From assembly GCA_002778195.1 (NCBI GenBank), contig PCDI01000019.1, positions 248,001 through 312,000 on the forward strand: DNA of 64,000 bases, read 5' to 3'. Numbering within the stretch: the stretch's first letter is position 1; each line of letters opens with the position of its first letter. The stretch comes from Raffaelea ambrosiae (taxonomy: Eukaryota; Ascomycota; Sordariomycetes; Ophiostomatales; Ophiostomataceae). This document shows, piece after piece, positions 1 through 11,238 of this stretch. Both the position numbers and the translations under genes were made by a program. The notes under the pieces were generated by a model that made no database searches, was not told the origin of the DNA, and was given only the letters and a program-made list of their open reading frames with translations.

Positions 1-89
1 TGGACATGGACTGGGACGCGTCGAAGCTGCTGTCGGCGCAGGTAAAGGAGACGTGGTTTGAAGGACAGCAGGTGTACGAGTCGAAGTAG
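1..89 (+). CDS. 3' end of an unidentified protein-coding gene (partial)
   Basis: Reading from base 3, an open frame of 28 codons (GAC ATG GAC TGG ...) ends at TAG 87-89; the visible tail reads ...AQVKETWFEGQQVYESK. Everything upstream lies outside the window, so neither length nor family can be judged. The stop codon runs straight into a 16-base G run. The frame is open from the window edge and its codon use (GC-rich third positions) resembles the real genes of the window, which favours a true gene end. I do not recognise the product. Confidence 0.5.
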   Translation, partial: DMDWDASKLLSAQVKETWFEGQQVYESK

Positions 90-104
90 GGGGGGGGGGG
101 GGGG
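89..104. repeat. Poly-G homopolymer (16 bases)
   Basis: An uninterrupted run of G begins with the last base of the stop codon at 87-89 and continues for 16 bases. It is one of several long G/C runs in the window. Confidence 0.9.
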
Positions 105-429
105 AGGGGTTCGAAACAAGACTGTGGAACAAGGAGCGAATAAAAGTGGCAAGCTTGAGAGTTGGGCAAAGCATGCGAGAGGACAGAGACGAGAAGGGGA
201 TATGTCGGTTTAAAATGACGGAGCGGACGGAAGGAGGGCAAAAGGAAGCTGGCGTTGTGCTTCACGGCATATGGGGGTGGTTTGGTTGCCAATAGTACGT
301 TGTGAACATTTTGTATGTCTTGCATATTGTGGCGCTCTCAAAACAAAAAAAGCGGAAGTTGGGGATATCGAAAGATTGACCACAAAGGAGTCCGGGAGGA
401 AATGGAAGGCAGCTGTTGTCGTTTCTCGT

Positions 430-1058
430 GATCAATCTGGCCTTCGTACAGTTCCGCAGCCGCATGGACATACCCGCCACGCACCTACCGGGGGCCCGAC
501 ATGGTCGTGGGCCAGCGTCGACGGCGAGGTGGAGGTGCTGGCCACCAGCGTGAACTGGTCCAAGTGGATATCCGTCGTGACTGTTCTGCGGTGCGGGAGG
601 GACCTGACGATGCCTGTGGACCAGACGGACACCGGAGCCTCTACGCTGGAGCTGTCCGGGTGGCTGATGACCATGACCCTCAGCCAGGAGGTCGCGAATC
701 TGCCCGCGGACAGCAAGCGCACCCAGGTCTTTGCTACCGGCCAGCGTCTTCGCCCCCCTCGAAAGCTTTGAACGGGATGCCGGGTTCATCCCGGCGTCTT
801 CAGGGGCGCATGCTGTCAGACTGCCCGTTGTCGTCGGCCAGTTTTCGACGCGGGTGGTCGTGAAGCTGCTGTTGCTGTGTCCGACGGGCGCGAGACGGGG
901 CTGTTACTACCGCATCGGCATGATACGCCGGCCGCTGAAAGATCCAGGGATCGACCCATGAACAAGACTCGCCTGAGCTGGCGCGCGTCCAGAACGGGTC
1001 GTGGCTCGAGCACGCGTCGACGGACGGACAGAGGCGGTACACGATGGTGATCGTGTAG
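430..1058 (+). pseudogene. Relic of a HET (heterokaryon incompatibility) domain protein, C-terminal part
   Basis: Three consecutive pieces in three different frames read like the C-terminal part of a fungal HET-domain protein. Piece one (about 430-771) has GPTWSWASVDGEVEVLA, the (A)PTWSWASVDG motif found near the end of many HET proteins, followed by LELSGWLM. Piece two (about 850-945) reads LLLCPTGARRGCYYRIGMI, matching the usual LLL-PTG-RRG-Y-R-G stretch. Piece three (948-1058, stop TAG 1056-1058) reads NGSWLEHASTDG and ends in YTMVIV, a typical hydrophobic C-terminus. No HET core domain (several hundred residues in intact genes) is visible upstream, so the locus is truncated and frameshifted. 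HET proteins act in non-self recognition in filamentous ascomycetes; this copy cannot be functional. The 5' boundary is uncertain. Confidence 0.6.
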
Positions 1059-3541
1059 TCTGGGACGTTTCTTCCCATTAAAAGAGCCGTGCTATCCACG
1101 CACGTGCATGACAGGTAAGACGGCCCTCCCCAAACAAAATTGGACACGATGAAATATACGAACCGACAAACAAAAAGCAAGCAAACAGCCAAACAATACT
1201 TTCAAAACGCAGGCATTGGTGGCTTTTCAATCTAGTGGGGTAGTTAACTACTTTGTAGCTTGTATACTATGGCGCTCAGCGCGCTAAAAAACAGTGGACG
1301 TCAAGGGATGTCGCAATTCTGCATGCAAAACTAGGGAGGATGTCAGGCAGTTTTTTTTTTTTGTCGGTGCAAAAATCAATGTTAGCTTTGCTCAAATTGT
1401 AAACGCTTTCCTGGGGTTCAGAACCCTTTTGTCAGAGTCATGAACTTCGCTTGTTTTGCCTCGTCTTTGAGCTGTCTCTCTTCACGGCACCTCTCCCTCT
1501 GGCGGGCAACGGCTTCGGTCTAGGCCTCGTCCAGGTCCCCTGCCAGACCCGTTTGGCCTGGCACTATTAGGGGTTCCTACTTGGTATGGCCAGTTTCTGA
1601 CGTCACACACTGTGCAGTTTGCTGGACAATAGGCAGTGGTCAAACTGGGGACAAATGTCCACCACCACAGTCAGATACTCGGATACTTTCGTGGTTTGAA
1701 ATCCCAGTGATCGGCGGTCCCTATTCCAAGAAACCGCGTGCAGCGCCAGTTGCACAGACCAGATAGCGTTGCGCAATTCTAACCAATGCCAGGATGGAAA
1801 CTTGGCCATGATCACCCCTCCAGTTACCACTGCTGTGGGGTCCCCTGGTATTACCGCTGCCTGGCGTCCAGTCGAGACGCAGTCGAGACATACTCGTACT
1901 CGTACGTAGTGGCCAGGAAGACAGCCATTCTCCAGAGTTCTCCAAAATTCTCCAGAAAAGAAGTTGATGGTCCACTTGGCCCGATGATGTCAGATACCAT
2001 GGGATGTGGGTCCGAGACAACCTAATGCGGACCTGGAGCAGAACAAGTGAAAGAGCCCAAGGGTTCCTCCGTGTTGGAAGGTGCATCCCTTCCCTTGCGA
2101 TGCAGATAAAAAACCATCCCTTTGCAACAGCCAGGACAATGAAATAGTGCACGTCCATACTGCACATGGCTACTGGTTTCGGGCTCTCCGTTTCTTGTCA
2201 TCCTTTTTTTCCAGGCCACCAGTCTAGGCGCTGTTGGGCCCGCTTTGGGTCGACTGGTGTTGTGCCGCTGCTGCTCTCGTTTGTCTTGTCGTTGTGCTTC
2301 TGTCTGCCATGCGTGATGTATGTTTCCCGCTCATTTGTGTAGATTCTCTTGCTCTTCTTTTGCTGCAAATTTGCACGTTGGTTTTCGATTGATTTTCCTG
2401 CTTGCGAGCCCGCCCCAGCCGCTGCTGATTGGCCCGAGTGGCAACTTCCTTGGCCAGATGCCCTCCACCCAATAAACTGGATGACGCTCCATGTGCGTCT
2501 ACGTCATACGTCATTCCAGGGCCCGCACCAAGTGGGCTGGTTCCTGCTTTTTTTTTTTTTTTTGCTGTGGCTTCCCTCCAGGATAGACAGGGAAAGTGGG
2601 AGAGGAGCGGGGGCTCGTAGGCTCCTTCTGGCACGGGCATCCTTCGCCTAACCTGGAAATCACCCAAGTTCGAGGTCGTTCCTGCCCCAAGTTCTGCACC
2701 CAACAAACGTTGCTCCTTCCCTATTTTTATTCCTGAGCACCGGCGACTTCCTTTTGCCAATCCAGCCTTTTTCAGTCTTCTCAATCTCTCCACCTCTTGA
2801 TCTCTCGATCTATCCTTTTTCTTCTTTTGTTTGCTCCTTTTTAGGCTTCATATTCCTCTTTATTGTCCCTTTCTCTCTCTCTCGTTCCGTCTCTTTGTTG
2901 GACCTTGGTCGCCGACGCTCTCGCTGCGTCTTCCCCTAATCCACCCCCCTCTTGCTGACTCCAGCCCGCCAGCAGGCTTTGCTTCATAATCCACCACCCA
3001 CTCGACAAGCAATCAATCTTTCTTTTTCTTGTCTTCTCTTCCTTCACTTCCCTCACAGTCCTTCTTTGTTCTCCCATTCGCGTCGGTTTCAGCGGCCTAC
3101 GGCTTTCCCGTTGCATCACGCACCGAGATCCGGAATCAAATCAGCCAGCCCGCCAAGCAAGGCTGCCACTTTTCTCGCCAGCCACGCTGATTTGTCAGGC
3201 CCTCCTTGACTGAACACCCAACAAGGCGATTGTCCTGATCTCCAACTTCTTCTCGTTTCGACTATCAACCCCGTTGCGTGCAGCTCGTTGCTTTCCTGCC
3301 GTCGCCAGCTCGCACCCGCCTTGTCTCTCGACTTGCCGAACACCCCCCCCCTTCCTCTCGCCACCCCACTGCTGATTCGACAGGTCGAACGTAGGGCTGT
3401 TGTGGTCTGTGCTGTCTTGCTCCAGTCACATCCAGTCACAGTTTGTTCTGTTTTGTCTATGGGCAGTTCTCTCTCGAGTAGTTCATCCTAAGCAGATCGC
3501 TCTTGGCTTCACATTCTGCCCCCACGGGCTGATCCGCCAAA
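1059..3541. other. Intergenic region and long pyrimidine-rich 5' leader of the kinase gene
   Basis: I see no supportable gene here. Bases 1200-2250 are of mixed composition with only short open frames of random character. From about 2750 to 3540 the + strand is strongly C/T-rich with many TTCTTCTC-like tracts and few purines, as is common in promoters and 5' leaders of highly expressed filamentous-fungal genes. There is a T homopolymer near 2550-2564. No TATA box could be assigned with confidence. Confidence 0.5.
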
Positions 3542-5881
3542 ATGTCCACAATACAACAGTTGAAGAACTTCATACGTCATGGTAAGCCGCTCCCGAGCAG
3601 ATAACCACAACGTGCTTCTCTGCGCAGACATCTAACGCCTTCCCTCTTCTCCCAGGCAAGCAAGCACGGGCAGCCAACAACGACGACCAGACACGTAAGG
3701 AGATCTCGCCGTCGCAAGACCACAGCCCAATCTCTGCCACCATGCAAGATGCGCCACCATTCAAAGCCGACCCGAACTATGTTGCAGCAACGACTGTCGT
3801 CTACGACCCATCAGGATACGAGTCGGATGGAGGTGCATTATCCAAAACAAAGACCAGGAGAGTAGGAGACGCCGAAATCGCCAAGATCGTTGCCGAGGAG
3901 AAGGAGAGCCGCAGCAAGTTCCCCCGCTACCCGGGCCTTGAGAGATGGGAGCTGCGCGAAAAGATGGGAGATGGCGCGTTTAGCAATGTCTACCGTGCCA
4001 GAGACCGCACCGGAGCGTTCCCCAACGAGGTTGCCATCAAAGTTGTCCGGAAATATGAAATGAATGCCACGCAGGTATGTTGTTCTTCGTCACCCAACCC
4101 ACTCTGTTCTGCCGCCCTTGCTGTTGTTGCTTTAAGGCCATGTGTGTGTGCCTCTGCTTGTTTCTGGATTGGATGCTGTCCCCCTGTCTGTCTCTTCGCT
4201 CTTCGTGCCTTTCTTTTTCTGTCTCTTGTCTTCTTTACCAACGCCAGGGATTCGTGAACCTAGGGATTCGACCACATACACCCAAATTTCAAGCCTAAGG
4301 TGCCGAAGGCTGCTGAGGTGGGATTCTTTCCTTTGTCTTTTTTTGCGGTCTTCTGCGTCACGATGTAGTCTGTTGTTGTATCGTCTATCTACCGTTTAGC
4401 GTGTTTTGCTCTTGCTGTTGTGGGAATACAAATGTATTTCCATGTCCTCCACCCTGCTGACTCGAACACACAGCGCGCGAATATTCTAAAAGAAGTCACC
4501 ATTATGCGCAAACTCGACCACGACAACATCGTTCGCCTCATCGAATTCTCCGAGGCAAAGCAGTACTACTATATCGTCCTCGAGCTGGCTCCTGGCGGCG
4601 AGCTGTTCCACCAAATCGTCAAGCTCACATACTTCAGCGAGGACCTGTCACGCCACGTCATTGTCCAGGTAGCCAAGGCCCTGGAATACCTCCACGAAGA
4701 GCAAGGAGTTGTTCACCGGTAAGCGACACTCAGGACATCTACCACCACTTTGCAATTCCTTTGGAGGGTTTCTTTTACTCAACGAACATCACAGAGATAT
4801 CAAGCCCGAAAACATCCTGTTCTACCCTGTTCCATTTGTTCCTTCTAAGCAACCCAAGCCAAAACAGGCCGGAGACGAGGAGAAGGCTGATGAGGGGGAG
4901 TTTATTCCCGGCGTCGGCGGCGGCGGCATCGGTCAGATCAAGATTGCCGACTTCGGCCTGTCAAAGGTTATCTGGGAGACAAAAACGACAACCCCGTGTG
5001 GCACCGTCGGCTACACTGCTCCCGAGATTGTCAAGGACGAGCGGTACTCCAAGTCGGTCGATATGTGGGCCCTTGGATGCGTCCTCTACACTCTGCTGTG
5101 CGGCTTCCCGCCATTCTACGACGAGAGCATCGAAGTGCTCACACAAAAGGTCGCCAAGGGACAGTTCACTTTCCTGTCACCGTGGTGGGACGACATATCA
5201 AAGTCCGCACAGGACCTGATCACACATCTGTTGGACGTCGACCCAGAAAAGCGTTATACCATTACTGAGTTCTTGAGCCACCCATGGATTCGTGGTCCCG
5301 GTCCCACGCCTCGCGACGAGAAGAAAGACGCTGCTCTCCGGGCATTCGATATCACCAAGATTGTCGATGGTGACCGGCGCCTTGATTTCCGTTCTCCAGG
5401 TGCTGTCAATCTTCGTGAGGTGTTTGATGTCGGTTACGCTGTTCATCGCCAGGAAGAGGAAGACAAACGTCGCAAGAATGTGGGGGCCCGCACGCCAGGC
5501 GGAATCTCCCGATTGGCAGAGCTGGACGAGGAAGCAAGTGAAGAAGAGGGCACATCCAACTCGACTGATCCGGGTGGCGATGGGAACTATGTGCCACGAA
5601 ATAATTCTGCCACTCGCGGTGCCCATAACGCAACAAGGGACATCGAACAGAGCATGCGGAACACCAAAATCCATGATCCGGATCAGCGGCGTGGTAGGGA
5701 ACGTGAGCGACAACCCAATGCTGCCGAGCGTGGGTACGGTCAGCATTCTGCTACTGTGACGGCTGCCGCGAGGCAGCAGGTCCGGGATCACAACCGCCAG
5801 TTGGGCACCTTCGAGCTGAACCTGGATGGTGCCACTTTGCTCGGTCGCCGCGGCGCCAAGTCGGCCGCCAAGGTAGCATAG
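3542..5881 (+). CDS. srk1: Serine/threonine protein kinase, Srk1/Rck2 (MAPK-activated, CaMK-like) type
   Basis: Exons 3542-3581, 3656-4074, 4474-4718 and 4795-5881 join in frame to 596 residues. The N-terminus MSTIQQLKNFIRHGKQAR is characteristic of the filamentous-fungal Srk1/Rck2 family. The kinase domain starts near residue 112 and shows the Gly-rich loop GDGAFSNVY, the lysine in VAIKVV, HRDIKPEN, DFG in IADFGLSKV and GYTAPEIVKD. Between HRD and DFG sits the family's proline/lysine-rich insert (about 45 residues, ending GEFIPGVG). The C-terminal tail is charged and low in complexity. Known members are targets of the Hog1/Sty1 stress MAP kinase and act in osmotic and oxidative stress and translation control; that role is inferred here from family. 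Intron 2 (4075-4473, 399 bases) is unusually long for this window. The start was chosen for the conserved N-terminus and frame closure over a 74-base intron. Confidence 0.93.
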
Positions 5882-7129
5882 AGTGCTCACGATGTTTTGA
5901 GAATTGATGGCTTGGATTTACGAGAATACGCCGCCTGGCTTCACGCCCTGATGAGGGGGGCACTATATGAGGAGCTCGTGGTCTGGGTATACCAAAGATC
6001 TGAAACGGGAGACAAAATGGAGATGCAGGGCATGCTCCCGGCAGTCTGCTTGCCCTACTTTCATTGCTTGGTTAACCACTCATCCGCAGCAAGCGAACAT
6101 GGGAACGATTCGGATTAAACAAGGGTTCAGGCAGTTGGGATGACACGTTTACGGTTCTTTCTTTTAGTTTAGGGGGCCTACTCAACTTTTGAGTTGCATC
6201 GCAACAGGAGTGTTATGGGGATTATACTCATGTTTTTTGTGTATGTCCTGCTTTTTTGTTTGTTCCCGGCATTTTTTTTGGTAATTATAATATTTATTAT
6301 CGTTCCAATGTCCTCATTGTGTTTATTGCCACGATGCCTTGTTTTTTCCGCCGGCTACATTGCCAATTGACTGCCCGGGCCGCCTTGTTTGTCGAGCGCA
6401 ATATCTGTTGACACACGAGATGAACTCAGCCTTCCCAACCCTGCCCGCTGCTCATACATTACCCTCCCCTCCCGCCATTCGGCTCCAGCCTCTGGTTTTC
6501 TTTGACAAAACATACATGTCTCTCTAGATACGGGCAACGACGGCGCATCTGAGAACCGCCAAAATGAATCTCATCAACGTGCATTCGATGCAGCTCGAAG
6601 ACTTTTTTTCGGAGACGCTGTGCCGCCATATTACATTTTATTCCATACCTGAGGCAAGGAAGAAGTCATCCACCATGATTTTGTCCAGCGGCCGGCTGAG
6701 GCAGCCCCATGGCATGGTTTTGACAAGATCCGTCTAGCGTGTGAACTGGCAAAGGCAAGCATGGTGAACTACGTCTGGGCGGACACTCGCTGCATCTGTG
6801 GACTGTCTTGAAACTCGCATATCAGAATGGACGGATTTCACGTTTTATATCCCCACATGCTACACAGATCTGATTTCTAAGGACGTAGCCGAGTCTTTCA
6901 ACAATCTCATATGTATTAGAAACAACATCCCACCCAGCATCGTCAATTGTTGCTTCCAATATTTTCCCATCGGGGCGCTGGACGAGCTGATAGCGCCCCA
7001 TTCTAAGCATTCCAAACTGCGCTTTTGTTTTTAATTTTAACTTCCTTCTTTTGAAACCTGCGGTTCTTCCCCTTTTCTTTCCTCTTTTCTCACTGGCGTC
7101 GGTCAATCCACCTCGGCCTCTCAAATCCC
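5882..7129. other. Intergenic region between the convergent kinase and dioxygenase genes
   Basis: Both flanking genes point into this stretch. Bases 6150-6320 are T/A-rich (AATTATAATATTTATTAT near 6280), which suits 3' untranslated and polyadenylation sequence of the kinase. Nothing in 6320-7129 looks coding on either strand; the small open frames have no recognisable motif. Confidence 0.5.
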
Positions 7130-8370
7130 CTATCCATGCGTTGGTGGCGGAAACACGGTGGCTATCTGCTCGTAAATGAACTGCGGGTTGTCAATGTTGC
7201 CCACAGCCAGGTCCCACGAAGCCGGCGGCGCGTAGGCGTCATAGTTGGCCGACGTGTTGAGCCCAATCTCGGCCCACACGAACAGGCCGTGTGCCAGCTC
7301 GTCGCCGAGCATGACATACTCGGGGAACGGGTCGTACGACGCCGACGCCGCGTAGCCCGTGAACATGTCCTGCAGGTTGCCCGTCCGCGGGATCGTGTTG
7401 GCGCTGTAGGGCGCGGACGCCTCGACCTGGTCCACCAGCGCCTGGTCAAAGAACAGCTGCGACAGGTGCGCCACGTGGCCGCCCGCGTACGAGCCGTTGG
7501 CCTGCTGCTCGGCGCCCACGTGCACGATGATGTGCTGGTGTGTTGCACGCCCGGCATAGTGGCCCGGGAAGTTGCTGTCAAAGTTGACGACGCCGTCGTT
7601 GTCGGTCATCTGCACGCCGCGCAAAAACGTCGTGTCCAGCCCGCCCTCGCCCGCGGCCGAGACACCGCTGTACACGCCCGTGGCATTGCAGGCCCAGACG
7701 TCGATCATCAGTGCCTGTGCGGGCTGGCACGTGGTGACGTCGATGAACTGCAGCTCGAGGTGCATGGGCACGCCGGGGACGTCCTCGACCAGGTTGCTGC
7801 GGATCGTCTCGCCCCAGACAAAGTAGGGCCCGTCGGCGTTGTCGGGCGTCAGCACGCAGCTGGTGTTGGCGCCAAAGACTTCTTTCGAAGGGGCGTTGCT
7901 GTCGAGTTGGAGGCCGGCGGTCTTGTCGTGCGTGACAGCACTGTATCGGGCAAAATCGCTGTTGGATCGGCGCTGGACCGATTTTACTGCGGCATGTTTA
8001 GTCCAGGATACGACGGGAAGGACAGCTTCTTCTTTGCTTCTGGGCCCGGGCTGATCACCAGCCACGCACAATGACTCAAGTCCCGCTTCTCGCGAAGCTC
8101 TTTGAATTTGGCCAGGCGGCGTTCCATGGCGCGATTCTGACGCGCCGCCCGCTCTTCCGGCCGGGTACCACACGACGACTCGAGCGCCCGTTTGTTGACA
8201 TGCGCCACATAATGACTGAATGCCTGCTGGCGCATAGCGGCCTCGCGTTTTTCGAGTGTCGATGCGTGGTCCTCGCCGGGGTGCGCCCACACGGTGGTCG
8301 TGGCCTCGCCAAGAAGAAGAGTCGTGGCCAGTGCCGTTGCCAAGGCAGCCAACAAGCTTGACCTGACCAT
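7130..8370 (-). CDS. Secreted intradiol ring-cleavage dioxygenase family protein
   Basis: Exons 8370-8070 and 7986-7130 (83-base intron, donor GTGCGT, acceptor CCGCAG after ACTAAAC) give 385 residues. Residues 1-29 form a signal peptide (MVRSSLLAALATALATTLLL then AHP), so the enzyme is probably secreted. The catalytic half contains LTPDNADGPYFVWGE, VWACNATGVYSG, FPGHYAGRATHQH and IIVHVG: the tyrosines of GVYSG and PGHYAG and the two histidines of THQH correspond to the Tyr-Tyr-His-His non-haem Fe(III) ligands of protocatechuate/catechol intradiol dioxygenases. Family members cleave catechol-type aromatics between the two hydroxyls. Fungal secreted members of about this size are associated with breakdown of phenolics or lignin-derived compounds; the substrate here is unknown. 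The exact donor is uncertain by a few bases (a second GT lies 9 bases upstream). Confidence 0.87.
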
Positions 8371-8498
8371 GGCTGTGGGAGAGACGGAGAGGGAGGTAAA
8401 ATACTAGATTGCGTATTGGTGGTCTGTACGACAACACAGAGGATAGGACATTCCCGAAGCATCAGTCGTCAAGAGCAGACGAGAAGTCGCGGAAGTGN

Positions 8499-8499
8499 G
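8499..8499. other. Single ambiguous base (N)
   Basis: One unresolved base in the upstream region of the dioxygenase gene; it lies about 85 bases from the 30-base G run and may reflect poor base calling near it. Confidence 0.95.
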
Positions 8500-8582
8500 A
8501 TAAACGGGGGAAAAAGAGAGGAAATGATGTGCGTCGCAGTTCGTCCGACTCGCGGCTGGTTGGATATCTGGCTCGGCGCTGC

Positions 8583-8584
<2 letters not shown>

Positions 8585-8614
<30 letters not shown>
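8585..8614. repeat. Poly-G homopolymer (30 bases)
   Basis: Thirty uninterrupted G residues on the + strand, about 215 bases upstream of the dioxygenase start codon, where it reads as poly-C on the gene's coding strand. Confidence 0.95.
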
Positions 8615-8615
<1 letters not shown>

Positions 8616-10926
8616 GGGTGTTCTTAATTATATGGAAAACTACTTGGTCCATATCTTCTTAGCTGGAAGCATATTTCTAGTTCCCTTCTCTTTTTCTTGA
8701 CGAGCAAAAGGGTATGTGGCCCGGGCTCACTGGTGCCTCGATTCAAAAGAAGCGAACGGTGATAAAAAGAGCCTCAACTGCCGATGCTCGCTTCAACAAG
8801 AATGATCCTAGCCAAAGGGAGACGACACCTTTACATCGAGCCACTTCTCCCCGCAAGAATAGCATTTGAGCCGCGGCATAAATCAGAGTCCATCGGCAAG
8901 GAAGACGCCATTAGTTGTGGACCAGTGCCGAATCAATATTGCGTGTCTCCGGATTGGCTCTTTTCTAAAATAGAGTGTTGCCCACTACAATGGACTCCGT
9001 GACGGTGGCTATGGTATGCCTTTATGTAGAACTAGGAGGGCTCATCTCTGGTTTGCGACTTGCATGTTTGTCTTTTTTGGTAAAGTTGTTCTACGGCTAT
9101 CGCCTTATGGATTCGTTTTGGCCGGGGGCTATTCTCTGCTCACGAAAGTCTGTCTTGGAATTGCGCAACCAGAAAACACTCATGACCAATCCAGAGCTTG
9201 TGACTGGAAGAACTGTCTAGCCGTTCATATTAAGAATAAAGTGAAACACGGGGAAGCAAGTGAAAAAATGGTTGCCCAATTTTCCGAGCTATTTTGGGTG
9301 TTTGCTGCTCTCGCCTGGAATAACCTTGTTTCGCAGCATAGCCGCCTCATAGGTAGCCTCAAAGGATGTCTTGTTTGAGAGCAATGCCCATATAAATGGG
9401 ACTTGGAAGCTATGAGAGTAGACCTCTGGAAAGAACCACTGATCGGGGCACGACTGATTTGACGTTGAGAGTCTCTCAAGATGAAGTGTGTCGTACACCA
9501 AAAATGGCAAAAGGAGATTCGATGCCAAGAGTACAAACTTGTATGCATGTTGTCTAGCTGGAAGTATTTGTCCCCTGTTCTTCCCAAACCTTCTAGATGG
9601 TTATGTTTCTTTCCCCACAAAAAGCTTATCCAGTGGAAGAGATCAGGCTGAAGCGGCTCGGCTGCCGATGTCTACTCAAAACAGTACAGGCTTCGCCGAG
9701 AGCACACATTGTTTTATTGTATTCTTGTTGTGATGAGTATAATGACGGGCTTTGTTTGTTCCTCTCTTTTGTCCCATTCTATTTCGCTGCAATTTATTGG
9801 TTCTCCTCGTCTTCTCTCGATGGTTCCGTTTTGCTGTTCAGTCCGGTAGCAGTGCTGCCCAGCCGTCGGGCGTTTCCCACGTATGGTTGCCTTGTTTTCG
9901 ATTCTTCTTGCAAGTTGGAGAACGACATATTCGTACTTTCTTGCGTGGTCGAAGTAGATGCGCAAGTCCTTTGGTGGCCACTTGATCATTCAATACCCAA
10001 TCAAGCGTTTTGTTCTCTGGCAATTCGAACTGAGCAATGAAACCCAGCCATTCTAGCCACCAACCAGCTTTGGAGATTTAGCATAGACATGACCGTTGGA
10101 AATTGCCGTTTTCGTGGCCCAGCGACCTCTACATTCAAACGAGAGGTCACCTGAGATCAACTCTTGCACCTGCAACAGGGAAAGTCACAGTCACAAGACC
10201 TGCCCTTTCGAAAGCTTGGGGAAGGACGGCACAATGCAACAGTGGCCTAGGCAGCAAGAGCTGCACGCTTTGACCAGTGGCCCGTCAGCCAAGGAAACGC
10301 TGTGGTGTCCAGCTCCTCCCTCTCTCGGCATTTCAGTTTGGCACCTACTCTATTCAGCCGAAGGGCTTTCCCACCACGAGGTGGTCTCAGCAGCTCCCTT
10401 GTTTGGTCAGCCCTGAGGACCCAAAACCAAAGACGAAGCAATATATCGCACCGTTACCAAGCCCGTCTTAGAATAGACATGGTATCATTCTCAAGGTGTT
10501 CGCCACGTGAAGCTTAAGAAGCGCCAAAAAAAACCCATTTTTCTTTAGGAAGGTTCATCTCAGAAAACAAAAGCGTGGACATCGCAGGCGACAAGCCAAA
10601 CATGGACCATCTCTGGTTCTGGCTTCTCCGCAATGGAACTCTCCCACCAGAGGCAAGGGCAGCACGCCAAGATGCGACCATCTCCCCGCAGTGAAGGACC
10701 CTTCTCAGGTGGGCAATTCTGTTTCTGGAAACTCGGGAGAGGCCAGTGTGATTTTGCTGCAGCCGTATCTCACCGAGAGAGCAAGAAAGACAAACAGACT
10801 AACAATCAGCCCGACAAAGCACGAGGTTGAACAGAAACGATCCATTCGGTAAACGAACGTGCAACCAAGTACAGTCCAATAGGACTGCCGATAGGCCCCC
10901 CAATGGCATTCTGGTGGCGTTCGACC

Positions 10927-10950
10927 GACCCGGACGGTGACCCGGACGGT
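10927..10950. promoter_or_regulatory. Tandem 12-mer GACCCGGACGGT, two copies, upstream of the esterase
   Basis: Two perfect adjacent copies of GACCCGGACGGT end about 290 bases before the esterase start. Each copy carries CCGGACGG, i.e. CGG/CCG triplets of the kind bound by Zn2Cys6 regulators. The repeat is seen directly; the regulatory role is inference. Confidence 0.3.
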
Positions 10951-11238
10951 GGTCCAAGCGATGCCCTCCCAACGAACTTGCATCCCAGGATGAGACATGT
11001 CGATGATTGGGGCAACTCGATGGAACTTTCCCCCCGGAGAAGCGCCTGACACTTGCCATATGGGGAGTAGCCCGTGAAGGGATGCAACTGGAGGCAGGTG
11101 GCCATCACGACGAGACATCGTGCTGATGTCTTTCGGGGAATATAAGATGGATCTGTACGGGGCCGCTGCGTGGTCCTTTGAATGACCAGGGACTTTCCAT
11201 GAGAAAGCACAAGACACAGTCGCCGCCTATTGCCTACA

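Larger units (their letters stand above)
8371..11238. other. Intergenic, divergent promoter region between dioxygenase and esterase
   Basis: This is the longest gene-free stretch in the left half. It contains a 30-base G run at 8585-8614, one ambiguous base at 8499, a tandem pair of the 12-mer GACCCGGACGGT at 10927-10950, and a TATA-like TATAAG at 11141-11146, about 100 bases before the esterase start. Small open frames (for example near 9016-9378 and 10705-11217) show no domain, no biased codon use and no splice logic, so I do not call genes. Confidence 0.5.

Noticed and set aside
9016..9378. 120-codon + frame in the dioxygenase-esterase intergenic region
   Set aside because: No domain, no codon bias like its neighbours and no splice context; treated as chance.
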